Part shown: piece after piece, positions 35,501-44,637 of the stretch
Layout: each line of letters opens with the position of its first letter
Numbering within the stretch: position 1 is the first letter of the stretch
Assembly: GCA_963800975.1 (NCBI GenBank)
Contig: CAWDDB010000002.1
Coordinates: forward strand, 124,001 to 188,000
DNA: 64,000 nt
From: JALYGY01 sp963800975
GTDB taxonomy: Bacteria > Actinomycetota > Rubrobacteria > Rubrobacterales > Rubrobacteraceae
Direction of reading: 5' to 3'
Program-made: the position numbers and the translations under genes
The notes under the pieces: generated by a model
What the model saw: the letters and a program-made list of their open reading frames with translations, nothing else
What the model was told of the DNA's origin: nothing
Databases searched by the model: none

Positions 35501-35857
35501 TTACGGCAGCGCGACGTAGACGCGACGCCACGGTTGGTCGTCGATCAGGCGCCAGCGGTGTCCCCCGCCCGAGGTGTCCTCTGCCAGCAAGATATCGCCC
35601 GGTTCGACGACCTGCGTTGCGCCACTACGGGTCTCGAACTCTAGTCGACCGCTCAGGGTTACCACGTACTGGCGATGCGGCGCGTTGTGCCAATCGAGGC
35701 TGGCGCCCGCCGCGGTCTCCTCGAAGCTTATGTTCCGCGCTGGTTCGCTGCGGGACGTCGCGTTCACCTCTTCGAGCTTGTGCCATTCGATCTCGCCCAC
35801 CTCAAAGTGCGACTGGCCCTCGTCGCCCGTGAAGAGTCGGATAAGCTTGATCGCCAT
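35501..35857 (-). CDS. Cupin-fold small protein
   Basis: A 118-residue cupin-type protein. The barrel motifs are visible as SLDWHNAPHRQYVVTLSG (motif 1-like, with His residues) and VVEPGDILLAEDTSGGGHRWR (motif 2-like). It has no signal peptide. Substrate unknown. ATG 35857 starts the conserved part; a longer frame upstream exists but overlaps the neighbouring gene. It lies 16 bases after the substrate-binding-type gene and is probably co-transcribed with it. Confidence 0.78.
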   Translation of the reverse strand: MAIKLIRLFTGDEGQSHFEVGEIEWHKLEEVNATSRSEPARNISFEETAAGASLDWHNAPHRQYVVTLSGRLEFETRSGATQVVEPGDILLAEDTSGGGHRWRLIDDQPWRRVYVALP

Positions 35858-35873
35858 CTCTGCCCGTTCCTCT

Positions 35874-36587
35874 CTACGGGTTGCCGAACCACTTGCCGTG
35901 CAAGGCGTCAAAGGTACCGCCCTGCCTGACATCTGTCAGTGCCTTGTTCACCGCCGCGCGTAGCCCTGGGTTGGCCTTGCCGAACGCGATACCGAGCTTT
36001 TCGTGGGTAGGTATCTGTTGGATCACGGCGAGGTCGCGGCGCCCCCTCACGAGCCATTCGGCCACCGGGAACAGCTTGATGAACGCTCCTATGCGCCCGG
36101 CGGACAGGTCATCCAGGGCGGTGAGGATGCCGTGGTAAGGGTAGTATCGAATGTCCGCGATAGCACCCTCGGATTTGAGCTTCCGAGCCACGATGTCTGA
36201 GGTATTGCCTACCTGGATGCCCACGACCTGACCGCGTAGATCGGCGACCGACTCGATCTGCGGGTTTCGCGCGACGTTCACCGCCAGTCCCTGGTTGAAC
36301 TCGAGGTAAGGATCGGAGAAGAGAGCTACCTGCTCACGCTCGGGTGTGATCGTCGTGCCCGAGATCACGGCGTCGTAGCCACCGTCGCCCAGGCCGTCGA
36401 AGATCCCATTGAAGTCGTCTCCCTTGTATCTCACCGGCTGCCACGCCAGACCGAGATCCTTGCAGATCTTCTGCATGAGCTCGGTATCGAAGCCGGTCGC
36501 CTTGCCATCGGAGGTGACTTCGAACGGCGGATCGGGGAAAGCCGAGGCGACCGTGAGCACACCGCGCGCGATCGTGAGTTGCGCCAA
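35874..36587 (-). CDS. Family 3 solute-binding-type protein without signal peptide
   Basis: A 237-residue protein of the SBP_bac_3 fold (amino-acid type): GVLTVASAFPDPPFEV, GFDTELMQKICKDLG, VISGTTITPERE, SDPYLEFNQGLAV, GQVVGIQVGNTSD. TTG 36587 with GGGAGG 6 bases upstream gives a start directly at the mature fold. No signal peptide is seen from this start or the longer frame, unlike transporter-linked members. No permease or ATPase genes are adjacent. It may act in the cytoplasm with the cupin, or the signal region has been lost. Confidence 0.82.
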   Translation of the reverse strand: MAQLTIARGVLTVASAFPDPPFEVTSDGKATGFDTELMQKICKDLGLAWQPVRYKGDDFNGIFDGLGDGGYDAVISGTTITPEREQVALFSDPYLEFNQGLAVNVARNPQIESVADLRGQVVGIQVGNTSDIVARKLKSEGAIADIRYYPYHGILTALDDLSAGRIGAFIKLFPVAEWLVRGRRDLAVIQQIPTHEKLGIAFGKANPGLRAAVNKALTDVRQGGTFDALHGKWFGNP

Positions 36588-36734
36588 ATTCGTCCTCCCT
36601 TTGCCTCTCCACCCATTATGCAGGCTAGTCAGGCTATGTTCTCGCGCACCGCCTCTAGCCACCTCGAGCCGTACAGGCCTTACTCGCGAACGACAGCGTT
36701 CAAGCCCGTTCGGCTTCGACCCTGCCGGACCGCA

Positions 36735-38372
36735 CTAAAGGATCCCGGTCTGCGCGAGGGCGCCCAGCAGTATCACCAGGCCGACCAGCGAAACGATGGC
36801 GGCGCTGGCGATGGGCAGGAAGCTTGGCGCTCTGGCTTCGAAGGAGAAACGCTCGAAGACGTGCCTGGCGTAGATCATCAGTAAGCCTATGCCCGTGAGG
36901 ACCACGGCCAGCCCCACGCTGAAGGCGACCACGAGCACTATTCCCAACCCGGTCCGGTCGAGCGAGATGGCGCTGAGCAGCAGGACCAGGGCCGCCGGAC
37001 AGGGTATCAGGCCACCGCTTACGCCGAGGGCCACGAGGCTGCGCATGGTGATCCTGGACCCGTCCGCCCCGGGGGGCAGGTGGCTGTGCGTGTGCCCGCC
37101 GTGCGAGTGCGTATGCTCGTGGTGAGAGTGTCCGTGGTCGTCGTCGTGCGCGTGCTCGTGACCATGACCGTGGTGAACGTGCGGGTGCCCGTGGTCGCCG
37201 TGCGAGTGCTCGGATGACGCGTGGCTGCCCGCGAGCACGGGCTCGTGGTCGTGGTGGGTTGGCTCGTCGTGGACGTGCGTATGCTCGCCGTGTTCGTGCG
37301 TGTGACCGGCGCCTTTGCGCAGACGTCCGTACAGCAGGGAGAGGCCGATCGTGACCACCAGCAGGCCAGAGACCACATTCAGCCAGGGGTAAAGCGTCTC
37401 GGGCAGGATGTAGCGCGAGAGGTAGAGGGTGACCGCCCCGAGGGCGAAGACGCCGGCGGTGTGGGTAAGCGTCACGGTCAGCCCGAGTATGCCGGCGTGC
37501 CTGGCCGTACCGCGGGCGCCGATCAGGTAAGCCGCCACGACGGCTTTTCCGTGCCCGGGCGTCAGGGCGTGGGCCGCGCCCCAGAGAAGCGCGGCGAGCA
37601 TGGACAGCGCGATCAGGGCCGGCGACAGCCGCTCGGCCGAGATCATGTCGACCACCCGGTCGATCGGGCCGCCGCCTGCTCCGGCCCCGATGCTCTGCGC
37701 GGCGCGGTCGGCGGTGAGTTCGGGGCCTGACCCTTTGCCCGGGACGACCACGAACTTCGCCGCGCGGCGATCCAGCGGACTGAACAGCATGTCCCGCGGG
37801 TACGAACGCAGCCCATTCGACGCGCTGCTCTCCGGCACAGTGGAGTCCTGGATCGCCACCCCGGGACCGGCCTGCACCACGATCTCGCGCCAGCCGAGCC
37901 TCTCGTCGAAGTTGCGAACGGAGTACCGGCCTGCCCCTTGCTCCCTCCAGTCGGTCGGCAGGGGGGCGACCAGGCGGGTCTCTATCCTCAGGGTCGGCAG
38001 CCCGCCCTGCCCCGGCCTGTAGGAAGCCGAACGGTCGGTCGTCCGCAGCGGCAGCTTCTCGCCGCCGACCGTCAGGCCGAGCCCTTCCAGGAGCGGGGGT
38101 AGCTCGGCGTCCAGGTAGGCGTCGGCCTCGGCGCTCGAGAGCTCTCCATCGCCGTTGGTGTCAAGTTGGCCCTTCTGCTGGAACGTCGGGATCTCGGCGA
38201 AGTCCAGGACATAGGTGACGCGCGCCTCCTCGTCGGCGAACTCGACGCGGCTGTGGTGGTTGATCGTGAAGTTGCCGAGCGGGTGCGCCTCGGCCTCTTC
38301 GGCAGGAAGAAAGAGAGAAAAGGCCGCGGCAAGCACGCAGCAAGGCAGCAACCAGATCCAGCGCGCCATCAT
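36735..38372 (-). CDS. NicO-family nickel/cobalt transporter with His-rich loop
   Basis: A 545-residue membrane protein. A signal peptide ends near AEAHPLGNF; a periplasmic domain (~residues 30-230) includes an EF-hand-like DTNGDGELSSAEAD. The membrane part has the NicO signatures HALTPGHGKAVVAAYL and VSGGLIPCPAALVLLL. A long cytoplasmic or external loop (~residues 345-430) contains dozens of His residues alternating with Asp/Glu/Gly. RcnA-like members export Ni2+/Co2+; the direction here is not proven. It overlaps the TPR gene by 4 bases. Confidence 0.88.
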   Translation of the reverse strand: MMARWIWLLPCCVLAAAFSLFLPAEEAEAHPLGNFTINHHSRVEFADEEARVTYVLDFAEIPTFQQKGQLDTNGDGELSSAEADAYLDAELPPLLEGLGLTVGGEKLPLRTTDRSASYRPGQGGLPTLRIETRLVAPLPTDWREQGAGRYSVRNFDERLGWREIVVQAGPGVAIQDSTVPESSASNGLRSYPRDMLFSPLDRRAAKFVVVPGKGSGPELTADRAAQSIGAGAGGGPIDRVVDMISAERLSPALIALSMLAALLWGAAHALTPGHGKAVVAAYLIGARGTARHAGILGLTVTLTHTAGVFALGAVTLYLSRYILPETLYPWLNVVSGLLVVTIGLSLLYGRLRKGAGHTHEHGEHTHVHDEPTHHDHEPVLAGSHASSEHSHGDHGHPHVHHGHGHEHAHDDDHGHSHHEHTHSHGGHTHSHLPPGADGSRITMRSLVALGVSGGLIPCPAALVLLLSAISLDRTGLGIVLVVAFSVGLAVVLTGIGLLMIYARHVFERFSFEARAPSFLPIASAAIVSLVGLVILLGALAQTGIL

Positions 38373-39700
38373 CCGTCTCCCTTCTCGAACTCTTGCGTTC
38401 TCGCGCTCTCCAGCGTGTCGGCGTGCAGCAGTGAGAAGCGCGGGTTCAGGTCCGCGGCCCGCCGCAGGTATTCCTGGGCCGCCTCGTCCTTGCCGAGCGC
38501 CCTGGAGATCATCCCGGCGTGAAACAGCTTCAGGGGATCCTGCGTCCCCAGCTTGAGGGACTCGGACGCGTATCGCCGCGCCTCCTCGTAGCGTCCCGTC
38601 TTGTACAGGGTCCAGGCCAGGACGTCGGCGGCGTGTATGCTCGGACGCGCCTCGTAAGCCGAGCGCGCCTTCTTAAGCGACGTCTCCAGCTCGATACCGT
38701 GGTCGGCGTAGAAGAGGGCTACCTCGAGGTCGGTGTTGACCCCGTTGGCCCGGAACAGCTCGTCGATGGCCTTGACCAGCTCGTACTGTTCCTGCGCCGC
38801 CCGGCGGTCGCCCATCTCCGCGTACACGTCGCCGAGGGCGATGGCGTACTCGGAAAGGGGCATGCGGTTGAAGGCCTGCCGGTACAGGGCGGCCGCTTGC
38901 TCCAGCTCGCCTCGCGCGGCCGCGACCCTGGCCTGGCCGGCCAGCGCCGGCGGGTAGTTCGCCAGCGTCCGCGTGGACATAGCGTATTGCTTCGAGGCCT
39001 CGTCGAGGTTCCCGGAGGTAAACCGGAGGTTGCCGAGCTGGACGTACGCCCAGGCCTTGTTCTCGGGAACGGCGGATCCGGCCTCGATGGCATCCTGCAT
39101 GGCCACGACGGCGCCTTCGTGGTCCCCGTAGAGCTCCCTCGCGTGGGACACCCGGGAGAAGGAGCTGAAGTCTGGCCGGCGGTCGATCATACGCTGGTAC
39201 GACCCGACGGCCTCCTCGTACCTGCCGAGCTCGATCTGGGCGTCGCCGACGATCCCGTGGTACCGGGCGGTCTCGGGGTTTAGCGCCACGGCCTTCTCGC
39301 CCAGCTCCAGCGCGCCGGCGAAATCGTGACGCGCAAGCGCCAGGGTGCCGCGGGTCGCGAACAGCTCGGGGTTGCGCGGCTCGAGCCTCTCGGCCCGGTC
39401 CAGAAGCTCCTCGGCCTTGGCGTACAGGGAGGGATCCCCGTTCTCCCGCACCTTTTGCAGGTAGGCGTTGGCCAGGTTGATGTGGGACGCGAAGTCCTCG
39501 GGGTTCGCCTTCAGCCTGCGCTGGAGGCCGGCGATCGTGGCGTCGGTCGACGCGGCGGCGGGCTGGGGCTGCGGCGCGGAGCTGCCTTCTTTAGCAACCT
39601 CCTCCCCGCGAATGACGTGGGGGAGGATCAGGAGTATCGTGCAGGCCGCGAGCACCGCCACCAGCCCCGCCAGCGTCCATCTAGACTTGAGTGCGGTCAT
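38369..39700 (-). CDS. Membrane-anchored TPR protein
   Basis: A 443-residue protein. The N-terminal membrane segment (LAGLVAVLAACTILLILPHVI) could be a signal anchor. The rest consists of about eight to ten tetratricopeptide repeats, e.g. PELFATRGTLALARHDFAGA, YHGIVGDAQIELGRYEEAV and VLAWTLYKTGRYEEAR. TPR arrays mediate protein contacts. The gene lies between the DUF4331 and NicO-type transporter genes and probably forms a complex with them at the cell surface (inference). Confidence 0.88.
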   Translation of the reverse strand: MTALKSRWTLAGLVAVLAACTILLILPHVIRGEEVAKEGSSAPQPQPAAASTDATIAGLQRRLKANPEDFASHINLANAYLQKVRENGDPSLYAKAEELLDRAERLEPRNPELFATRGTLALARHDFAGALELGEKAVALNPETARYHGIVGDAQIELGRYEEAVGSYQRMIDRRPDFSSFSRVSHARELYGDHEGAVVAMQDAIEAGSAVPENKAWAYVQLGNLRFTSGNLDEASKQYAMSTRTLANYPPALAGQARVAAARGELEQAAALYRQAFNRMPLSEYAIALGDVYAEMGDRRAAQEQYELVKAIDELFRANGVNTDLEVALFYADHGIELETSLKKARSAYEARPSIHAADVLAWTLYKTGRYEEARRYASESLKLGTQDPLKLFHAGMISRALGKDEAAQEYLRRAADLNPRFSLLHADTLESARTQEFEKGDG

Positions 39701-39738
39701 CCCCGATCTCCATCCGGCCGCTTACATTTGTTGTCCGT

Positions 39739-39769
39739 TGGGGTGCGGCCGCTGAGCGGCCGCACCCCA
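39739..39769 (-). terminator. Strong hairpin between DUF4331 and TPR genes
   Basis: A 14-bp perfect stem (arms begin TGGGGTGCGG and end CCGCACCCCA) with a CTG loop, 8 bases after the DUF4331 stop on the minus strand. Because the TPR gene follows on the same strand, it may attenuate rather than end transcription, explaining an excess of DUF4331 protein over TPR and transporter. Confidence 0.7.
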
Positions 39770-39777
39770 GAAATGCA

Positions 39778-41316
39778 TCAGCCAGGCAAGATGCTGGCGA
39801 ACGCCTGAAGCGCGCTCTGCAGCACGCCGTCGTTGCTAGCTTCCTCGCCCGAACCGGATTCGCCCGACGAGCGGGAGCCGTTGATCCTCGGGTACGTCGC
39901 GCCCGCGTAATCGTGGGGGGCGGCAATGTAGGGGAAGCCGCGAGCGAAGCTCACGTCGTTCGCGTTGACGCCGTCACCGAGCTGGTGCTTCTTGTCGTTG
40001 AACTCGGGCGTAAAGGGGGTGGCGCCGGCCACGGCCCTCAGCTCGATGTCCACGACGTCGTCGGCGAGTCGCCGGCCGTTGGGGAAGCCAGCGTTGTCGC
40101 CGCCGAGCACGCCCAGCCGGCTCGGGTTGCGAGACGGCCTGATATCCATGTTCAGCCGGAGCTGGGAAGAGGGCGTCACGTTGGCCGGTTGGTTGAGCCC
40201 GTCGATGCCGGTCAGGAAGATCGCGACCAGATCGTTGCGCGGCGGGTCGGGCACCTGGAGCCCGAAGATGGCCTCGATGAGGCGGCCGAGCTCGGGGTCG
40301 GTAACGTAGTCCAGGAACTGGCCGTCGCCGGCCGGCTTGGAGGCGTTCCAGCGGTCCTTGTCCTTGAGCGGGATGACCACCTCGTTGACCAGCGGCATGT
40401 CCAGGCGCGAGAGCTGTACCTGCGCCCCCGACTCGGTCCGCGGATCCGGGAAGTCCGGACCGGGGCCACCGATATTGTTCAGCACGCTCGTCTTCTGGCG
40501 GTAGGAGGTCGAACGAACACCGATTATGCCGTCGTTCGGGCCCCGCAGCATGGCTATGGGCACCTGGAGGGCGACGCTGTGCACGTTGAGCCGTGCCAGG
40601 TCGTCCTTGGGCCTCAAGCCCTGTATCGCCCGGAACTGCAGGAGGTCGAACGTCCCGCCGAGGTCGACGAAGAATGGATCTTCGCGCGGTCCGGCGAAGA
40701 CCTTCACGCCACCCCCGATATCGCGGATGGCCTGGCTCGCCACCTTGCGGTAGCCGTTGGGATAGGACGCCGGGCCGACGTTCGCCGGCGCGACCCGCAG
40801 GTTCTCGGCGAGGACCTGCCCGCCGCCCCGATTGGGGTCGGTGACCGCGCCCTCGATGAGGGACACGGAGTAGTTCTGCCTCTGGTTCAGGTCCTGGTCG
40901 TTGATCCCGGTGATGGGACCGGTGTTGTAGAGGAACGTGTTGCCGTTGCGGACCTTGCTGTCGAAACGGAACTGGAAGGTCAGGTCGTCGCTGGCGTCAC
41001 CGTCGTTGTCGATGTTGATCTCGTACAGAACGTCGTCGCCGAACTTGTAGAAGTTCGGGCCGGATGCCGGCACCTCGAGCGGCACGTAGTTGGCTATCAA
41101 GGTTACCGTGTTTGGCTTGTCCGGGCTCCTGAACGCGTAGACGTCGGTGGTGTCCGCCTCGGGGTCCCCGCTTATAAAGGGAGCTTCCCTGTGAGACGAA
41201 GCGTCCGCCGGCCTCGCAAGTCCGAAGACGCCGGCAGCCAGGGCCACCGCGATCGCGCCAGCGATCATGATGAACACCAGCCGCCACGCGTCCGCTCGTA
41301 ACGTCAGTTGTCGCAT
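39778..41316 (-). CDS. DUF4331 secreted/surface protein
   Basis: A 512-residue protein with an N-terminal membrane/signal segment (LVFIMIAGAIAVALAAGVFGLA) followed by SSHREAPFISGDPEADTTDVYAFRS, the hallmark DUF4331 start. Later conserved parts include ANYVPLEVPASGPNFYKFGDDVLY, FQFRFDS and GRRLADDVVDIELRA. The C-terminus is Ser/Gly/Glu rich. The function of the family is unknown. It is first in the DUF4331-TPR-NicO operon. ATG 41316 has AAAGGAGGAGAG upstream. Confidence 0.9.
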   Translation of the reverse strand: MRQLTLRADAWRLVFIMIAGAIAVALAAGVFGLARPADASSHREAPFISGDPEADTTDVYAFRSPDKPNTVTLIANYVPLEVPASGPNFYKFGDDVLYEINIDNDGDASDDLTFQFRFDSKVRNGNTFLYNTGPITGINDQDLNQRQNYSVSLIEGAVTDPNRGGGQVLAENLRVAPANVGPASYPNGYRKVASQAIRDIGGGVKVFAGPREDPFFVDLGGTFDLLQFRAIQGLRPKDDLARLNVHSVALQVPIAMLRGPNDGIIGVRSTSYRQKTSVLNNIGGPGPDFPDPRTESGAQVQLSRLDMPLVNEVVIPLKDKDRWNASKPAGDGQFLDYVTDPELGRLIEAIFGLQVPDPPRNDLVAIFLTGIDGLNQPANVTPSSQLRLNMDIRPSRNPSRLGVLGGDNAGFPNGRRLADDVVDIELRAVAGATPFTPEFNDKKHQLGDGVNANDVSFARGFPYIAAPHDYAGATYPRINGSRSSGESGSGEEASNDGVLQSALQAFASILPG

Positions 41317-41518
41317 GCTCTCTCCTCCTTTCGTACCGCCGGACTCTGGTCCGGGGTCTCTAGTTGGGCCGGCTCCCGGAGGTCAGACGCCGCGCGTCTC
41401 TGTGACCCGAGATCTAAGCCCCACGTCCGCAATTTTCGCGTACCGATTCGTCCTGGTATGCCTCCTTTGTTTCGCATGGATATCGCTTGTACGGAGGCGT
41501 ACGTGGACCCGGATCAAC

Positions 41519-41547
41519 TTGCGCCAAAGGCTATTTTCTGCTAATCA
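41519..41547 (+). promoter_or_regulatory. Promoter giving a near-leaderless fur-family mRNA
   Basis: TTGCGC (41519-41524) and TAATCA (41542-41547) are separated by 17 bases. The ATG is only 12 bases after the -10 box, so the leader would be about 5 bases, which agrees with the absence of a Shine-Dalgarno site. TTTGCAA (41548-41554) covers the start site and could be part of an autoregulatory metal-repressor box. Confidence 0.55.
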
Positions 41548-41559
41548 TTTGCAACTACT

Positions 41560-41988
41560 ATGAGAAACGAGATATTCGATACGCTGCAGGAAAAGGGGGT
41601 GCGGGTCACGCCACAGCGGGCGCTGGTCTGGCAGGCGCTCATCGAGTCGGGCGAGCACTTCACGGCGGACGAGGTGTGGGAGAAGGTCAGCGGCTCGTTG
41701 CCTGGTCTCGAGCTTTCGACCGTGTATCGCTCACTTGAGACGTTGCGCGCGGCCGGGCTGGTGGCGGAGAGCCGCCTGCCGGAGGGACCGAAGGTCTTCG
41801 AGGCGCGCCCGGCCATGCACCCGCACCTGGTATGCGAGGGGTGCGGTCGGATCCTGCACCCCGACCCCGAGACCGGCCGCCGGATGCTGAAGACCCTGAA
41901 GGCAGGCTCGGGCGGATTCGAGGTGCGGGAGCTGCACGTCATGGCCCGGGGACTCTGTGCCGGGTGCGCGGGTCGAGAGGACGGGTGA
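41560..41988 (+). CDS. Fur-family metalloregulator (possibly nickel-responsive)
   Basis: A 142-residue Fur-family repressor. The HTH region is GVRVTPQRALVWQAL...STVYRSLETLRAAGLV; the metal-binding hinge is MHPHLVCEGCGRI; structural zinc cysteines are CEGC and CAGC. Specificity among Fe, Zn, Ni and peroxide cannot be read directly, but placement between a NicO-type transporter operon and a CbiM-type nickel/cobalt importer favours a nickel regulator (Nur). Downstream, cbiM starts after 55 bases. Confidence 0.9.
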   Translation: MRNEIFDTLQEKGVRVTPQRALVWQALIESGEHFTADEVWEKVSGSLPGLELSTVYRSLETLRAAGLVAESRLPEGPKVFEARPAMHPHLVCEGCGRILHPDPETGRRMLKTLKAGSGGFEVRELHVMARGLCAGCAGREDG

Positions 41989-42043
41989 TCGCAATCCGAG
42001 GCACGCCCGTAAACGAAGTCGCAACCGGCGAAAGGAGAAGCAG

Positions 42044-42730
42044 ATGAGCATCGCGCTCATGCACGTCCCCGACGGCCTCATCGGCCCCTTCACGGCGATC
42101 GTCACGTGGGCCGTCGCCATCGTCGTGGTCGCGTACGCGCTCAGGAGGTCGCAGGCGGAGCTCGACGACCGGAGCATCCCGCTGGTCGGGCTGACCGCGG
42201 CGTTCATCTTCGCGGCGCAGATGGTGACCATCCCCGTGGCCGGCGGCACCAGCGCGCACCTTCTCGGGGGCGCCATGGCGGGGATCATGCTCGGACCCTG
42301 GGTCGGAACGCTGGTCGTGACCATCGTCTACACGGTGCAGGCCATAGCCTTCGCGGACGGCGGCATAACCGCCCTCGGGGCCAACGTCCTGGCGATGGGC
42401 GTCCTCGGGGCTGTGGGGGGCTACTTCCTCTTCCGGGCGCTGACGTCGGCGCTGCCGCGTACCCGCTGGGCTTACCTCGGGTCGGTCGCGGTCGCTTCTT
42501 GGGTAACCATCGTGGCCGCCGCCGCGCTCGTCTCGGTCTTTATCGTGTTCGGCGGCCCGCTGCCGCTTGCGACCTTCCCGATCATGATCGGGGTGCACAT
42601 GCTCGTCGGCATCCTCGAGGCCATCATCGCGACGAGCGTCGTCGCGGCCGTCCTCACAACCAGGCCCGACCTGCTCGTAAACCAGGACCGGCTGCCCATT
42701 AGCGCGCCGGGCCTAGAGGAGGTGGCGTAG
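42044..42730 (+). CDS. cbiM: CbiM/NikM-type substrate-specific membrane component of nickel/cobalt importer
   Basis: A 228-residue membrane protein with about six helices. The family signature MHVPDGLIGP follows a 5-residue extension MSIAL; the family's His2 ligand is therefore residue 7 unless translation starts at ATG 42059. GGTSAHLLGGAMAGIMLGPW is the conserved His-containing helix. It captures Ni2+ or Co2+ for an energy-coupling-factor transporter. AAAGGAG lies upstream of ATG 42044. The stop directly abuts the next ATG. Nickel is favoured because of the downstream hydrogenase. Confidence 0.92.
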   Translation: MSIALMHVPDGLIGPFTAIVTWAVAIVVVAYALRRSQAELDDRSIPLVGLTAAFIFAAQMVTIPVAGGTSAHLLGGAMAGIMLGPWVGTLVVTIVYTVQAIAFADGGITALGANVLAMGVLGAVGGYFLFRALTSALPRTRWAYLGSVAVASWVTIVAAAALVSVFIVFGGPLPLATFPIMIGVHMLVGILEAIIATSVVAAVLTTRPDLLVNQDRLPISAPGLEEVA

Positions 42731-43093
42731 ATGTCGGCCGCGCAGGGTAACAGGTCCATCGTCCCGTTCGTCCTCGTTGGTCTCGCCATCGCGTTGCTTA
42801 TCGGGATGGTCGTCTCCAACTTCGCCGCCAGCACCCCGGACGCCCTGCAGCGCGCGATCATCAACAGCGCGTGCGAAGGTGAGCCGAGCGAGGCGGCCAA
42901 GGAAGAATGCCTGGCCAAGCAGGAGGGAGAGCCCGTGCTGGGCATCCAGCCGGCCGCCACCTTCGACTACGGGCTGACCTGGTTCTCCGGGCTGGTCGGC
43001 GTCTTGCTCTGCTTCGTCCTGGGCGCCGGCGTCGTGGCGCTGCTCCGGGGCACGGGGGGCTCCTCCGGCGGCGTCTCTCCGCGGGTGAGGTGA
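42731..43093 (+). CDS. PDGLE-domain / CbiN-like small membrane subunit
   Basis: A 120-residue protein with two membrane helices (IVPFVLVGLAIALLIGMVVSNF and FSGLVGVLLCFVLGAGVVALL) flanking an extracellular loop that begins ASTPDALQRAI, a variant of the PDGLE motif. This auxiliary subunit is essential for NikM/CbiM transporters. Its ATG follows the cbiM stop with no gap, and its stop overlaps a GTG for the CbiQ gene. Confidence 0.87.
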   Translation: MSAAQGNRSIVPFVLVGLAIALLIGMVVSNFAASTPDALQRAIINSACEGEPSEAAKEECLAKQEGEPVLGIQPAATFDYGLTWFSGLVGVLLCFVLGAGVVALLRGTGGSSGGVSPRVR

Positions 43094-43832
43094 AGCCACG
43101 GGCGGCGGGCACCATCTGGCCGGCGTCGAGGCGGCGGCGGCGCAGGACTCGCCGGTCCACCGCCTCGACCCCCGCGTCAAGATAGTCGGCCTGATCGGGC
43201 TCGTCGTCGTCTCGGTGTCGCTGCCCGTGGGTGCCTGGTTCGCGTTCGGCGCCCTGGCCGCGATCCTGATAGGCCTCGTCGTCGCGGCCCGGCTGAGCCC
43301 GGCCCACGTGCTGCGCCGCATGACCATAGAGGTGCCCTTTCTCGTGGCGGCGGCGATACTGCCCTTCACGGCCGAGGGCGGCGTCGCGCTCGGCGCCACG
43401 GTGGCCCTCAAGATAACCATCGGCGTGCTCGGGATGGTGATACTGAGCTCGACGACGCCCTTCCCGAGGCTGCTGCTGGGTTTCGAGAAGCTCCGGACCC
43501 CACGCCTCATCGTCGTCATCGTGTCGTTCATGTGGCGCTACCTGCACGTGCTCGGCGAGCAGGTCTCGAGCATGCAGACGGCCAGGGCGGCGCGCGGCTA
43601 CTCGGCGCGCTACTTCTGGCAGGCCGCCGCGTCCACCGGAGCTCTCGTCGCCACCCTCTTCGTGCGGTCGCTGGAGCGGGGAGAGCGCGTCTACCTGGCC
43701 ATGCTCAGTCGGGGCTACTCGGGAACGATGCCAGCCACCGCCGTCGAGCCCCTGGCGTTGCGCCGCGTCGACCTGTTTTTCCTGGCGGCGCTAGTGCTTG
43801 CTCTCGCGTCTATCAGGGTCTTGCTGCCATGA
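43090..43832 (+). CDS. cbiQ: CbiQ-type ECF transporter transmembrane protein, apparent frameshift near start
   Basis: CbiQ homology runs from HHLAGVEAAAAQDSPVHRLDPRVKIVGLIG through the coupling helices (ARAARGYSARYFWQ) to the stop at 43832, but the frame has no start codon before GTG 43215. The natural start, GTG 43090, overlaps the previous stop and reads KPRAAG before shifting. One missing base in a G run (43100-43109) restores a single ~248-residue protein. CbiQ couples the ATPase to CbiM. Confidence 0.87.
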
Positions 43833-44637
43833 CCGACGCCTCCCCCGCGCGCTCCCGGCGCTGGAGCTGGTCGACGTGCGCTACGCTTACCCGGACGGCC
43901 ACGAGGCGCTGCGCGGGATCACCCTGCGCGTGGAGGACGGCGAACGGGTCGCGGTGCTCGGACCGAACGGCGCGGGCAAGTCCACGCTGTGCCTGCACCT
44001 CAACGGCATCCTCGAGCCCAACGGCGGGTCGGTCCGGGTGGGTGGCCTGCGCGTGGGCAGGGAGAGCCTCAAGGAGATCAGGCGTCGGGTTGGCGTGGTT
44101 TTCCAGGACCCGGACGACATGCTCTTTATGCCGACGGTGGAGCAGGACATCGCCTTCGGGCCGTCGAACCTGGGGCTCTCCCAAGACGAGGTCAGGGCGC
44201 GGGTCGAGCGAGCGCTCGGGGCGGTGCGGATGCAGGGCGTGGGCGGGCGGCCGCCGCACCACCTCTCGTTCGGACAGCGAAAAAGGGTGGCGACCGCGGC
44301 GGTGTTGAGCATGGAGCCCGAGGTGCTCGTGCTGGACGAGCCCTCGAGCAACCTCGACCCGCGCGCGCGGCGCGAGTTCGGGGAGATACTGACGGGTCTC
44401 TCCCAGACCATCGTCCTGGTAACCCACGATCTGCCCTACGCGCACGAGATCTGCGAGCGGGCCGTGATCATCGACGGCGGGCTCATCGTCGCCGACGGCC
44501 AGACGGACGAGATCCTCGGCGACGCCGACCTTCTGGCCGCTCACGACCTCGAGTTGCCCCACGGCTTCGTCATGTACCACCACCATCGGAGGGAGGCCGG
44601 CTCGATCCCTCATCCTGAAGAGAGGCGTCGAGCATGA
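43829..44637 (+). CDS. cbiO: CbiO-type ECF transporter ATPase, apparent frameshift near start
   Basis: ABC ATPase with Walker A GPNGAGKS, Q-loop VVFQDPDD, signature LSFGQRKRV, Walker B VLVLDEPSS and switch THD. The natural start ATG 43829 overlaps the cbiQ stop and reads TDASPA, then must shift by one base to enter the ATPase frame at ALPALELVDVRYAYPDG. A missing base in the C run 43842-43846 explains it. The protein would be ~270 residues; the C-terminus is His-rich (MYHHHRREAG). It powers nickel/cobalt import. Confidence 0.9.
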
